Shown here: positions 16,484 through 25,727 of the stretch, piece by piece
How positions within the stretch are numbered: the first letter of the stretch is position 1
Layout: each line of letters begins with the position of its first letter
Assembly (NCBI GenBank): GCA_903862655.1
Contig: CAIOZA010000020.1
Span: 1-64,000 of the forward strand
Reading direction: 5' to 3'
DNA length: 64,000 nt
Source: an uncultured Ignavibacteria bacterium
Lineage (GTDB): Bacteria; Bacteroidota; Ignavibacteria; Kapaibacteriales; UBA2268
Program-made: the position numbers and the translations under genes
Notes under the pieces: model-generated
The model's database searches: none
What the model was told of the DNA's origin: nothing
The model's input: the letters and a program-made list of their open reading frames with translations, nothing else

Positions 16484-18274
16484 GTGAAGATTGAGTTAAT
16501 AATAGTTGCCCTATTTTTTAGTATTTCATTAAATGCGCAGGTGAAGTTTACAGCAACTGCACAGCCTGCAACCTGTCAGGTGGGTGAAACAATACAAGTA
16601 CAGTTTACATTGTCGGGAACAAACGGAGGTGATTTTAAGGCTCCCAGTTTCAAGGGATTTACTGTAGTTCAGGGACCGATGAGACAGCAAATGCAGATCA
16701 ATTCACAGATCAGCTTCTCTTTCATTTATGTGATCAAAGCCGATATTGAAGGCAAATTCACAATAGATCCTGCGTATATCACTGTTGGCGGCAAGAGAAC
16801 AGCATCAAACACTATTCCTATTACTGTATCAAAAAGTGCCGCAAAAACTCAGCAGAAAGCCGATGATGCAACTTTAGGAAAGCAAGCAGAAGAAGTCATC
16901 CGCAAGAATTTATTTATCCGGGTGAGTGTAAGCAAACAACAGGTATATCAGGGAGAAGCACTGGTAGCTGTTTATAAACTTTATGTAAATCCCCAATTGG
17001 CTTTAAATTTATCACCGGCTAAGATGCCTTCATTTAATGGATTCTGGTCGCAGGACATTGAAAACAAGGAGGTACGATATAATTTGGAGGTTGTAGATGG
17101 AGTTAATTTCAAGGTAGCTGAAATTAAAAGAGTAGTTCTATTGCCTCAACAAACCGGGACACTTAATGTGGATCCTATTGAGATAGAAGCAACAGTGAGG
17201 CTTCAGGTTCAGCAGCAGAAAAAGCAGAGAAGTATGTTCGATGATTTCTTTGATGATAATAGGAATTATAAGGACTTTCCTTATACCGTAAAGTCAAAAA
17301 GCACAACTGTTAATGTAAAACCCTTGCCATCAAATGCACCTCAGGAGTTTAAGGGAGCTGTTGGCAACCTCAACATGAAAGCATGGCTCGATAAAACAAC
17401 TGCACGCACTGGTGATGCCATTACATTGAAAGTACAGGTATCGGGTGAAGGTAATTTAAAACTACTTGAACCAATACCGCTTAACCTGCCACCTGATATA
17501 GAGGTCTATGAGCCTAAAACGAATGATAATATACAAATAACATCATCAGGAATGACAGGCAGTAGAACTTTTGAATATTATCTGATACCCAGAAATGCAG
17601 GTGAATTCAGGATCGATCCTGTGAAGATGGCGTATTTCGATTTAAGTAAGAAACAATATGTAATTCTTCAGTCTCAGGAATTTAATCTGAAGGTAGAAAA
17701 GGGTTCAGGAGGAACGCCGTCGGTAGTTGCTGGAGTTAAAAAAGAGGACTTCCAATTGATAGGAAAGGATATTCTTTTTATTAAAACAGGCACTCCATCC
17801 TTTAATAGTTCAGGGAAAACACTTTTATCATTAATATATTATGTAATATATTTAATGCCTGGATTCCTGTTTATCATATTCTTTATATACCGAAAGAAAC
17901 GTGAAGAACTATATAACAATCAGGATATGCTTAAAAACCGAAAGGCACATTCAACTGCCAGAAAAAGATTGGTTAATGCCAAGAAGATAATGGACAAAGG
18001 AGATGAAGTATTGTTCAATCAGGAGATTTCGCGGGTTTTGTGGGGATACACAAGTGATAAACTATCGATTCCTATAGCTGAACTAACAAAGAATAAAGCT
18101 ATAGAAAATCTGAACAAGAGGAATGTAAATTCAGAGGTTATAGATAATCTGATTGCAACTATCGAGTATAGTGAAATGGCAAGATTTGCAAGGGAATCGG
18201 AAAAAATGCCTTTAAAAGATGTTTATAGCCAGGCAGAAACAGTGATAATTGACTTAGAGGGGGTTTTAAAATGA
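16484..18274 (+). CDS. batD: BatD-like oxygen-tolerance protein
   Basis: 596 residues from a GTG at 16484. I prefer this start because GGAG lies five bases upstream and it gives a clean signal peptide (VKIELIIVALFFSISLNAQ); the longer ATG frame from 16403 adds 27 unlikely residues. The large periplasmic part has repeated Ig-like beta domains (TCQVGETIQVQF, KQQVYQGEALVAVYKLYV, TARTGDAITLKVQVSGEGN), then one transmembrane segment and a cytoplasmic helical tail. This is the BatD arrangement. The stop overlaps the batE start by four bases. BatD and BatE normally follow BatA-C directly; here the heme island lies between. Confidence 0.85.
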   Translation: MKIELIIVALFFSISLNAQVKFTATAQPATCQVGETIQVQFTLSGTNGGDFKAPSFKGFTVVQGPMRQQMQINSQISFSFIYVIKADIEGKFTIDPAYITVGGKRTASNTIPITVSKSAAKTQQKADDATLGKQAEEVIRKNLFIRVSVSKQQVYQGEALVAVYKLYVNPQLALNLSPAKMPSFNGFWSQDIENKEVRYNLEVVDGVNFKVAEIKRVVLLPQQTGTLNVDPIEIEATVRLQVQQQKKQRSMFDDFFDDNRNYKDFPYTVKSKSTTVNVKPLPSNAPQEFKGAVGNLNMKAWLDKTTARTGDAITLKVQVSGEGNLKLLEPIPLNLPPDIEVYEPKTNDNIQITSSGMTGSRTFEYYLIPRNAGEFRIDPVKMAYFDLSKKQYVILQSQEFNLKVEKGSGGTPSVVAGVKKEDFQLIGKDILFIKTGTPSFNSSGKTLLSLIYYVIYLMPGFLFIIFFIYRKKREELYNNQDMLKNRKAHSTARKRLVNAKKIMDKGDEVLFNQEISRVLWGYTSDKLSIPIAELTKNKAIENLNKRNVNSEVIDNLIATIEYSEMARFARESEKMPLKDVYSQAETVIIDLEGVLK

Positions 18275-19029
18275 AGAACTTAGTAAAAATCATCATAATA
18301 ATTGGATTTTCATTTTCTTTGTTCTCACAGAATGATCCACAGCAATTGTTTTCTCAGGCCAATACATATTATCAGAATAAAGAGTATACAAAAGCCATAG
18401 AGCTTTATGACCGATCAATTAAAGAGAATAATATTTCATCGGAAATATACTTCAATCTTGGTAATTCGCACTATAGATTAAGACATGTACCCGAATCAGT
18501 ATATAATTTTGAGTTAGCCAAAAAACTTAATCCGGATGATGAAGAAATAGATTATAATTTAAGAATCGCAAACCTAAGAGTGATAGATAAATTTGATCAA
18601 ATGCCTAGATTTTTCCTTGCGGAATGGTATTCCACAATAATTGAAATATTCTCATCGAACAGATGGGCATTGATTTCATTAATATGTTTTTGGGGTACGT
18701 TTATTTGTCTTGCCGGATTTCTTATTATCTGGAAGGTAACGATAAAAAAAATTCTATTTGCCTTTGCAATATTTGTGTTTATTTTTAGTATCGCAACATT
18801 AATATTCTCTTTCAACCGGTTATCTATTGAGAATAGCCATGATGAAGCCATAATTTTCTCACAAACAGTTTATGCAAAAAGTTCTCCGGATAAAGCAAGT
18901 ACGGATTTATTTATATTGCATGAAGGTACAAAGATAAAAATTACTGATCAATTGGGAGACTGGGTCAAGATTAAACTGGCGAATGGAACTGTTGGTTGGA
19001 TGCCAAAGGCTTCGATGAAGGTAATTTGA
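18271..19029 (+). CDS. batE: BatE-like TPR and SH3 domain membrane protein
   Basis: 252 residues: a signal peptide (1-20), two or three TPR units (about 21-95), two transmembrane helices (about 128-150 and 155-175), and a C-terminal bacterial SH3 domain (about 195-252) ending VGWMPKASM. TPR, two helices and SH3 is the recognised BatE layout. It is translationally coupled to batD through an ATGA overlap. Its 3' end overlaps the convergent CHAD gene by 59 bases, so both transcripts share antisense sequence there. Confidence 0.85.
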   Translation: MKNLVKIIIIIGFSFSLFSQNDPQQLFSQANTYYQNKEYTKAIELYDRSIKENNISSEIYFNLGNSHYRLRHVPESVYNFELAKKLNPDDEEIDYNLRIANLRVIDKFDQMPRFFLAEWYSTIIEIFSSNRWALISLICFWGTFICLAGFLIIWKVTIKKILFAFAIFVFIFSIATLIFSFNRLSIENSHDEAIIFSQTVYAKSSPDKASTDLFILHEGTKIKITDQLGDWVKIKLANGTVGWMPKASMKVI

Positions 19030-19870
19030 ATTGAACCTGTTCAATAATGTGAATTTTGGTCATCAATGAACTGACCATTCTTTTTCTACGGGAAAGAATG
19101 ATAGTAATAAAAGGGCTATAGATTATGGCAGAAGTTTCGTCGATTGATTTTAAATAAGTATCTATCAACTCAAATTGAACATTGTTGTCTTGAATAGCAC
19201 CTAATATATCCTGAATTTTCTTCATTTTTCTCATTGTCTTGTTGTTAATCTCAGAATATGGTTTCATTACCTCAAGGGTATATCTGTATTTTTTAAATGC
19301 CAACCGAAGAAAATGAATTGTATCGATAACCTCTGGGATGATTTGTTTGCTCTTTTCGAGCATAAGGTTAAATGATTCATGAGTTTTCTGGTAGAAAGCT
19401 TGAATATCGAATTGCTCTTGTCTGAGCTTATTCTTTAACTCAATTCTAATGAATAAAACAAGCCCCACAATTGTATTGATGTAGGAATCAGTAAGCTGAT
19501 GTTTGATGTCGTCGATCAGAGATTCTTCTTTTAATTTAAGATAATGGAAATAATTTGTTAAGTAAGGAGCTGATTCAAGATTCTGTTCGATGGCTAGCAT
19601 CTGAACCTGAACATCCCTTAATGGATTGAGAGCTTTTAGAATCTTTTTCAATTCTTTGAATACCGATTTAGTATAACGATCAGAATAAACATTGTAAATG
19701 AGATTTGTAAAAGCCATCAGGCGACGCATACTAACACGCAAGTCATGAACATTTGTTTCGGAGAGACTTGAACGGCAATCGAGGAACTTTTGTTCGAAAA
19801 CCTCTGAATAATTTTTAAGATTGTCCAATAAATAGATATTAAAACGGGTATTTAATCTTTTTGTTCTCAT
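18971..19870 (-). CDS. CHAD domain-containing protein
   Basis: 299 residues, all helical in character and without a signal peptide. The CHAD signature is visible: an N-terminal VHDLRVSMRRLMAF segment, LNPLRDVQVQ, then a histidine- and arginine-containing helix LRLAFKKYRYTLE and a final DNNVQFE. CHAD domains bind inorganic polyphosphate through conserved basic residues. No polyphosphate kinase or CYTH triphosphatase is nearby, so the partner is unknown. The start overlaps the stop of the upstream lipoprotein gene by one base (TAATG), indicating coupling. Confidence 0.85.
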   Translation of the reverse strand: MRTKRLNTRFNIYLLDNLKNYSEVFEQKFLDCRSSLSETNVHDLRVSMRRLMAFTNLIYNVYSDRYTKSVFKELKKILKALNPLRDVQVQMLAIEQNLESAPYLTNYFHYLKLKEESLIDDIKHQLTDSYINTIVGLVLFIRIELKNKLRQEQFDIQAFYQKTHESFNLMLEKSKQIIPEVIDTIHFLRLAFKKYRYTLEVMKPYSEINNKTMRKMKKIQDILGAIQDNNVQFELIDTYLKSIDETSAIIYSPFITIILSRRKRMVSSLMTKIHIIEQVQFKLPSSKPLASNQQFHSPV

Positions 19871-21561
19871 TAATTTATTTTTATGGAAAAATTTTCAACA
19901 GACCATCTGGGTTTTATTATTATCTCAGTTGGGTTCACAAGAAAATATTCACTATGTCTGAATGGAAATGGGTTGCCGTAGTCATATTTTGAATCACCAT
20001 TGGCATCCTTTATTACTGAAATTTTATAGGCACCTGGAGGAAGATTCTTGATTTCCCATTTTAATGAATCACCGCAGACAGTGAAGAACATATCCTTTGA
20101 ACTGGTTGAGTTCAGATAGACAATGTATTTCCCTGTATACTGGTTGCTGTCGATGACTCGACCAGATATTGTACCATAATTTCTGTCATCTATAGTTTTG
20201 AAATTTATTTTGATTGATGAATCGCGAATCAAAGTTTTACTAAGGCTATAGAGATTATCGGATTTAATTTTTATTTCAAACCAATTATCCGGCTCGAGTG
20301 GATCAGGTGAAATTCTAAGAACATTATCCTGAATAATTGATAATTTAAAAGGAATTGCTTTCTTAGACTGAGAGTTTTTCAGGCTAATCAAGGTATTGAT
20401 GTTAGATGTGTCTATTCCCAAATTAAAGATGAAATCAATAAATGTACGGGTAGGAATAAACTGAGCACTATCCTTAATTGTTGATCGGATTAAAAAGAAT
20501 TTAGAAGAGTCGATTTCACTTGAAGCATAGAAATAAGCTTTAGATGCTGTATCTGAAATTCTAGTTCCGGAAGAGTCTTTTATACAAAAAATAGAATCAG
20601 TCTTAATTGATAATAACCATTTCTTGCTTGTGTCTATAGTGGAAGCAAGCATGATGTCGATTTTATTCCCGTAGCGAGTATTAATAAAAGCTGAGATAAT
20701 ATCAATATTAATGGTTTTTAAGCTATCCGTTAATAGAAATGAATTTTTAGAAATTGAGTTAGTATCAAGAGGTTTACTGAATTCAGCGACAAGGAATTTA
20801 TTTGTCAGAGATTCAACTGAATAGAGTTGAGGTTGGGTTTTGTCGATTGGAGGGCCGATTCTGAGTCGGATATATGGAATTGAATCATTTTGAAGAACAA
20901 CGTCATTTTCTGTAGCTCCAAAATTATCGATACCTTCATCAAATACTCCATTTTTTTCTTTATCGCGTATTGCAAAAATTCTATAGGTATCTTTTTTCAA
21001 GGCATTAATTTCGAACTTACCGGATGAACCAACCTGTACTCTGTAGTCTGGCTTAGTGTGTCTGACATCTAATGTGTCTGCTTTGAGACTGTCTAGTTTG
21101 TAAGCAAAGATAAATGCGCCTTCCGGCTTAGAGTCAAAAACAAAACCACTTATTTTCCCACTATCAATTTTATCGCCAGTAGAAAAAATTAAATTATACG
21201 ACTGAGTTGGTTTATTCCCTTTTAGATCAGTATAATCTGTTCCGAAAGAAATTGAATATGTTGTGTTGGGCGAAAGATTTTTTTTAAATTCTAGTTCGAG
21301 TTCTTTTCCGCTCCAATTGTAATTTACTTCAGTTTCTGGAGAAATATATAAATTCTCTATGACCTGAGATTTGTTCATATATTTGTTAAAAAGAAATGTA
21401 ATACTCTGTTCTTTAAAATTGAGTGTTGCATTTTTAAGTGAGATTTCATTAATTGATGGCGGTGTTTTATCGGGTGGACCGCCAGATGGAGGCACCTGAA
21501 TAGCACAGGAAATCAATCCAAAAAGCAATAAGAAATAAATATATGTTTTTGTTTTACACAT
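19870..21561 (-). CDS. Ig-like (Big_5) domain lipoprotein
   Basis: 563 residues from the ATG at 21561, ten codons inside the longest frame, because this gives a lipoprotein signal ending GLISC (Cys18 or so). After a proline-rich segment (PPSGGPPDKTPP) comes a bacterial Ig-like domain of the Big_5 type (about 35-130, with NLYISPETEVNYNW and LSPNTTYSISFG). Carboxypeptidase-regulatory-like beta domains follow (SGFVFDSKPEGAFIFAY, RIFAIRDKEKNGVFDEG, and a C-terminal copy ISVIKDANGDSKYDYG). Such lipoproteins are widespread in Bacteroidota, with no known biochemical role. It is coupled to the CHAD gene. Confidence 0.8.
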   Translation of the reverse strand: MCKTKTYIYFLLLFGLISCAIQVPPSGGPPDKTPPSINEISLKNATLNFKEQSITFLFNKYMNKSQVIENLYISPETEVNYNWSGKELELEFKKNLSPNTTYSISFGTDYTDLKGNKPTQSYNLIFSTGDKIDSGKISGFVFDSKPEGAFIFAYKLDSLKADTLDVRHTKPDYRVQVGSSGKFEINALKKDTYRIFAIRDKEKNGVFDEGIDNFGATENDVVLQNDSIPYIRLRIGPPIDKTQPQLYSVESLTNKFLVAEFSKPLDTNSISKNSFLLTDSLKTINIDIISAFINTRYGNKIDIMLASTIDTSKKWLLSIKTDSIFCIKDSSGTRISDTASKAYFYASSEIDSSKFFLIRSTIKDSAQFIPTRTFIDFIFNLGIDTSNINTLISLKNSQSKKAIPFKLSIIQDNVLRISPDPLEPDNWFEIKIKSDNLYSLSKTLIRDSSIKINFKTIDDRNYGTISGRVIDSNQYTGKYIVYLNSTSSKDMFFTVCGDSLKWEIKNLPPGAYKISVIKDANGDSKYDYGNPFPFRHSEYFLVNPTEIIIKPRWSVENFSIKIN

Positions 21562-21638
21562 AAGTTTGCATAATTTTAATACTGTTAACAATTACAAATC
21601 TAACAGTTTCGGGGCAATCACACAAACAAAGGATAAAT

Positions 21639-22532
21639 ATGTTGAAGAGGCTGAATATAATCTGGCTAGAAATTCAGATAAAGTGGGATCCAATATTGAA
21701 ATTTTTTGACAAAGTGGATGAACACCATCTTTACTTAATATCAGCTGGTATAGCCTTTAACATTCTACTTTATCTGATACCACTTATACTAGTTGCAGTT
21801 TATATAATTGATCTTATCTTTGGTGCAGATTTAATTACAGGATCGATCGTTGAAGCCTTGAGCAATGTGTTGCCTCCAAATAGCACTACAACAGAACTAC
21901 TTAAAGGGACGATAGAGGAAGTCAATACAATTTTGAAATCAAGTACAATATTGGGTGGCGTTGGTATAGTAACATTATTGTGGCTTTCTTCTACGCTCTT
22001 GAGTTCTATGAGATCAGGACTAAACAGGATATTTGAGATTAAAACCCCCAAAATATTCTTTTTATACAAGATAAAGGACATTGGATTAATTATACTTATT
22101 ATGTTTTTAGTTCTCATTTCATCCTATTTTGTCCCGATGTTCTCCATAATCCGTTCATACCTCAGTTCAAATATTCAGCCTCCTTACGACTGGTTTTTCT
22201 CCCAGGTTTTTCTTACTTCACTGACTTTGATCTCTTCATTTATTATGTTTTTTCTAGTGTACAAATTTTTGCCAAATGGTAAGATACCAAATTTTATAGT
22301 TATGCTAAGTACAATCATGAGTGTCGTTGCTATAGAACTCTCGCGAAGATTCTTTGGCTGGTACGTCAGTGGTTTCGGAAATTATGGAAAATTCTACGGA
22401 ACATACGCAGTGCTAGTGTCGGTAGCAATGTGGGTTTATTATTTAACATTAATTATGCTTTTTTCTGCAGAATTATCTGTATTTATCAATGCGAAAAGAA
22501 ACACTAATAATCCAAAGGCTTATCAAAATTAG
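21639..22532 (+). CDS. YihY/BrkB family membrane protein
   Basis: 297 residues with six hydrophobic segments, starting at about 35. Family motifs are HHLYLISAGIAFNILLYLIPL near the N terminus and the C-terminal YGTYAVLVSVAMWVYYLTLIMLFSAEL block. Members are inner-membrane proteins once named ribonuclease BN in error; their transport or lipid-related role is unresolved. The 3' end overlaps the convergent exonuclease gene by 29 bases. Confidence 0.88.
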   Translation: MLKRLNIIWLEIQIKWDPILKFFDKVDEHHLYLISAGIAFNILLYLIPLILVAVYIIDLIFGADLITGSIVEALSNVLPPNSTTTELLKGTIEEVNTILKSSTILGGVGIVTLLWLSSTLLSSMRSGLNRIFEIKTPKIFFLYKIKDIGLIILIMFLVLISSYFVPMFSIIRSYLSSNIQPPYDWFFSQVFLTSLTLISSFIMFFLVYKFLPNGKIPNFIVMLSTIMSVVAIELSRRFFGWYVSGFGNYGKFYGTYAVLVSVAMWVYYLTLIMLFSAELSVFINAKRNTNNPKAYQN

Positions 22533-23259
22533 TTAATCTATCGTACCAAACCTTATAAAGATCCCATGTGGCAGTAACATCCCTAAGGCAATAATCAGCA
22601 ATTTCTTTGATTTTTCCTTCAAGATAAAAATCTTTTACCTTGGATCCATCAATTCCACCTGATTTTGGAGATACCAGACCAAATGCACGTGTATAAAAGT
22701 CGAAATTAAATCTTTTTGTTGCACCATAGGAACCGGGGCTGTAGAATGTGAGTTCATCTATCAGATCAGTATGATGATCGTAGTTAAACTTGGTGCCCTG
22801 CATTAGGTTTCTTGTCGGTTTAATCCCTAGTAGGGCAGAACGGAGCATAAGAAAAGGAGCATCGAAGTTTCTACCGTTAAATGATATCAGATGAATATTC
22901 GGGTTTTCTTTCAACCTCAGCCAAAATTGCTCAAGTAAAGTTTTTTCATTCGAAAAGTAACATTCATCACCAGTTGACAGTGTGTCTTTGATGCGTTCAC
23001 CATCAGCCAACTTATCATCCATTGCATAGGCACCGCGTTTCAGAACAGTAAATGTATCATCGGCTTTTTTTTCACTTATTTGCATTCCTATGACGATAGC
23101 CTGAGCAGTGAGAGGTGAAAGTGCCATTTCTGAAATTTTCTTTTCTTCATCTTCAGGTGTTTTAGCATACCTAGTGATAAATTCTCTTTGTGATTCAGAG
23201 AAGGTATCCAAGTTAAGAGATATTGTTTCAATGTCAAAAGTGAGATATCTTTTAGTCAT
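22504..23259 (-). CDS. 3'-5' exonuclease of the PolB-exonuclease-like family
   Basis: 251 residues forming a DEDD-type RNase H-like nuclease. ExoI is FDIETISL (Asp8, Glu10), ExoII is SFNGRNFDAPFL and ExoIII is YCLRDVTATWDLY. This matches the stand-alone predicted 3'-5' exonucleases related to the proofreading domain of family B polymerases. It has no polymerase domain. A role in DNA or RNA end processing is likely, but the substrate is unknown. Confidence 0.85.
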   Translation of the reverse strand: MTKRYLTFDIETISLNLDTFSESQREFITRYAKTPEDEEKKISEMALSPLTAQAIVIGMQISEKKADDTFTVLKRGAYAMDDKLADGERIKDTLSTGDECYFSNEKTLLEQFWLRLKENPNIHLISFNGRNFDAPFLMLRSALLGIKPTRNLMQGTKFNYDHHTDLIDELTFYSPGSYGATKRFNFDFYTRAFGLVSPKSGGIDGSKVKDFYLEGKIKEIADYCLRDVTATWDLYKVWYDRLTNFDKPLDY

Positions 23260-23412
23260 TATATTTAAATTTTTAAATTGAATATTATAATTTATGTTAA
23301 TTTACGTCATCAGCTATTGAGAAAAAAGAAAATAAGAAATTATTTTTTGTAATTTTCTTTTTATCAAAATTAAAAATAAACATTATACTTGAAACTTTTA
23401 AATGAGATTTGC

Positions 23413-24186
23413 ATGATTTTTGAAAAAAATTCCCAAAAAATTAAATTAGTTCTTTTATCCTTTTTTGCCATCTCAATTTCGATTTTGTCTGGATGTAAAA
23501 GTGCTGACGTTAAACAGGAACAAACAGCTGAAACGCTTTTCAATAAAGGAGTGGAGTATTTTAAGGATAAGGATTGGATTGAAGCAGATAAAACGTTTCA
23601 AGTCATAAAGCTTCAATATCCGGCAAGTCAATACGCTGATGATGCACAATATTACATGGCTGAGGTAAATTATGGAAGAGGAGAGTATATCCTAGCTTCA
23701 TTCAACTATAATCTATTGAGAAGAACATACCCAACAAGTGAATTTGTTAAGATCAGTCTATATAAATCAGGACTTTGTTATAATGAATTATCACCAAATT
23801 ACGACAGAGATCAGGAGTATACATCTAAAGCAATTGAAACATTTCAGGATTTCCAGAGACTTTATCCACAAGACACCCTTTATAAACAGGCAGGTTTATA
23901 TATAGATGAACTTAGAAATAAATTAGCCGAAAGGGAATATACGACAGCTGAACTTTATATGAAATTATTTAGTCCAAGATCTGCGATTGTTTATCTTGAT
24001 GTTCTGATTAATGATTATACTGACACTAAATATTATGAATTGGCTTATTACAAGAAAATATCTATTCTGATAGACTCCAAAAAAACCGATGAAGCAAAGA
24101 GTATTATCGGGCAATACAAAAAGGCATTTGCAAAGGGTGAGTATATGGATCAGATAATCACTATGGAAAAGCAGATTTCTCAGTAA
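23413..24186 (+). CDS. bamD: Outer-membrane assembly lipoprotein BamD
   Basis: 257 residues from the ATG at 23413; a TTG-started frame eight codons longer is less likely. A lipoprotein signal ends in ISILSGC. Five TPR-like repeats follow, with the YfiO/BamD pattern ETLFNKGVEYFKDKDWIEA, LQYPASQYADDAQYYMAE and RRTYPTSEFVKISLYKSG. BamD helps BamA fold beta-barrel proteins into the outer membrane, which fits the barrels and T9SS proteins in this window. A terminator follows. Confidence 0.9.
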   Translation: MIFEKNSQKIKLVLLSFFAISISILSGCKSADVKQEQTAETLFNKGVEYFKDKDWIEADKTFQVIKLQYPASQYADDAQYYMAEVNYGRGEYILASFNYNLLRRTYPTSEFVKISLYKSGLCYNELSPNYDRDQEYTSKAIETFQDFQRLYPQDTLYKQAGLYIDELRNKLAEREYTTAELYMKLFSPRSAIVYLDVLINDYTDTKYYELAYYKKISILIDSKKTDEAKSIIGQYKKAFAKGEYMDQIITMEKQISQ

Positions 24187-24208
24187 GTTATATTTATTGT
24201 TTTTCATC

Positions 24209-24244
24209 AAATAGGCTGTCCCAAATTAATGTGACAGCCTATTT
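24209..24244. terminator. Bidirectional intrinsic terminator
   Basis: A perfect 12-bp stem (AAATAGGCTGTC with GACAGCCTATTT) with a 12-base loop. It ends bamD on the plus strand (TTTTGTTTTT follows) and probably the tatD/barrel gene on the minus strand. Confidence 0.85.
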
Positions 24245-24278
24245 TGTTTTTGATATAAATTTGGACATTCTTGAAGAT

Positions 24279-25727
24279 CTAGAAGTGATATGTTTTCAAG
24301 AAATCAGGATAGAAAGTAAAACCAAATCTTGGCATAGAATAATAGCTGGTAGATTCTACAGTAGTAGCTTCATTATCGCTTGGGTTCCAGTATGCTGGTC
24401 CTGATACTTTTGTAGGAGCCCAGTTAATTCTCCACTCCAGATAAGGGGTAAATAATCCGACGTTCTTCACAGGGATATTGACTCTAAGTCCTAATCCGAA
24501 ATTAAACCCATTTGAATTCTGAGGTTTTTCAACCAGAGGTCTACCTTTATTTAAAGTGTTTGCATACATTGAAAAACCTGCTGTTGCATAAAAATTTACC
24601 TTTGCATAAGGGTTAGCCGTCCATATTGAAGAAATTTCGAATATCTGGTAGATATGCGGACCCTCCAAATCTTTTGATTTAGTAATAATTTTATCGTTTT
24701 TTGCATGAGTATAAACAGCCTCTAACATCAAAAAATCGAAAAGACTATAATTGATAGCTACTCCATAGAAGAAAATACCTTCGTACGATACCTCTTTTTC
24801 AAGGTTTTGATTGTTCGTTGTATTGTAAATTGTTTGAACGATAGTATGTGTACCAATAACAGCACCCAAACCAAAAGCCTTTTCGAATTGATAAACTTTT
24901 GGTTGAATAGTATCGGAACTATTTGATTGTGAAAAAAGAGAAAATAATGGTATTAGCAAAAGTAAAATAGTCAGTTTGAATAGTCTTTTAGCATTCGCAG
25001 TTGTCATCTTTATAACCTCATTTATTTGTATTGATTTTATTTCAGAAATCTTTTGAGCAACATAGTTGACGTATGAAGGCTCGTTTCGTTTTCCACGAAG
25101 TGGCACTGGAGTCATATAGGGAGAATCTGTTTCCAGTAATATCCTCTCTAGTGGCGTGATTTCAACGATTTCAGTAAGTGTGCTTTTTTTGAATGTAATG
25201 TTCCCAGTGAATGACACATGGAAATCCAAATCAATGGCTTCGTTTAACATGTTTCTATCTCCGGAGAAGCAATGCAGAACACCTTTCAAGTTTCCATCCT
25301 GTTCATTTTTCAAAATAGCTAAAAGATCACTGTCAGAATCACGGTTGTGAACAATCACCGGTTTATTCAGAGTTTTAGCTAATTTTAACTGGGATGAAAA
25401 TGCTTCTTTTTGAATGTCTCTTGGAGCAAAATCGTAATAATAATCCAGACCAATCTCACCAATAGCAACAACCTTTGGATTAATAGCATTCTTTTCAATG
25501 ATTTCAAGATTCTCCTTGGTTACCTGCTGAGCATAGTGAGGATGAATTCCCATCGCACAAAAAATGTTGTCAAATCGATCAGTTAAAGCTAAAATATTTT
25601 CGAAATCTTTAGGCTCAATACCAGGAATAATGATTGATTCTATACCTGTTTCAAATGCTCTCTTTATGACCAGATCACGGTCTTCATCAAAGGCAGATGT
25701 GTCAATATGAGCATGAGTATCTATCAT
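24279..25727 (-). CDS. TatD-family nuclease fused in frame to an exported outer-membrane beta-barrel
   Basis: 482 residues in one uninterrupted frame. Residues 1-252 are a complete TatD metal-dependent hydrolase: THAHID (His4, His6), GEIGLDYYYD, VIVHNRDSDS, LHCFSG, LLETDSPY and the family-ending TTANAKRLFKL. The stop expected here is missing. Residues 253-270 (TILLLLIPLFSLFSQ) have the form of a signal peptide, and the remainder is beta-rich and ends in KTYHF with a terminal Phe, as outer-membrane barrels do. An in-frame ATG at 25007 (residue 241), with GAGG eight bases upstream, would start a normal barrel precursor MTTANAKRLFKL... . Either one fusion protein is made or two products come from one frame. 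The start overlaps the bcp stop by one base. Confidence 0.85.
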   Translation of the reverse strand: MIDTHAHIDTSAFDEDRDLVIKRAFETGIESIIIPGIEPKDFENILALTDRFDNIFCAMGIHPHYAQQVTKENLEIIEKNAINPKVVAIGEIGLDYYYDFAPRDIQKEAFSSQLKLAKTLNKPVIVHNRDSDSDLLAILKNEQDGNLKGVLHCFSGDRNMLNEAIDLDFHVSFTGNITFKKSTLTEIVEITPLERILLETDSPYMTPVPLRGKRNEPSYVNYVAQKISEIKSIQINEVIKMTTANAKRLFKLTILLLLIPLFSLFSQSNSSDTIQPKVYQFEKAFGLGAVIGTHTIVQTIYNTTNNQNLEKEVSYEGIFFYGVAINYSLFDFLMLEAVYTHAKNDKIITKSKDLEGPHIYQIFEISSIWTANPYAKVNFYATAGFSMYANTLNKGRPLVEKPQNSNGFNFGLGLRVNIPVKNVGLFTPYLEWRINWAPTKVSGPAYWNPSDNEATTVESTSYYSMPRFGFTFYPDFLKTYHF

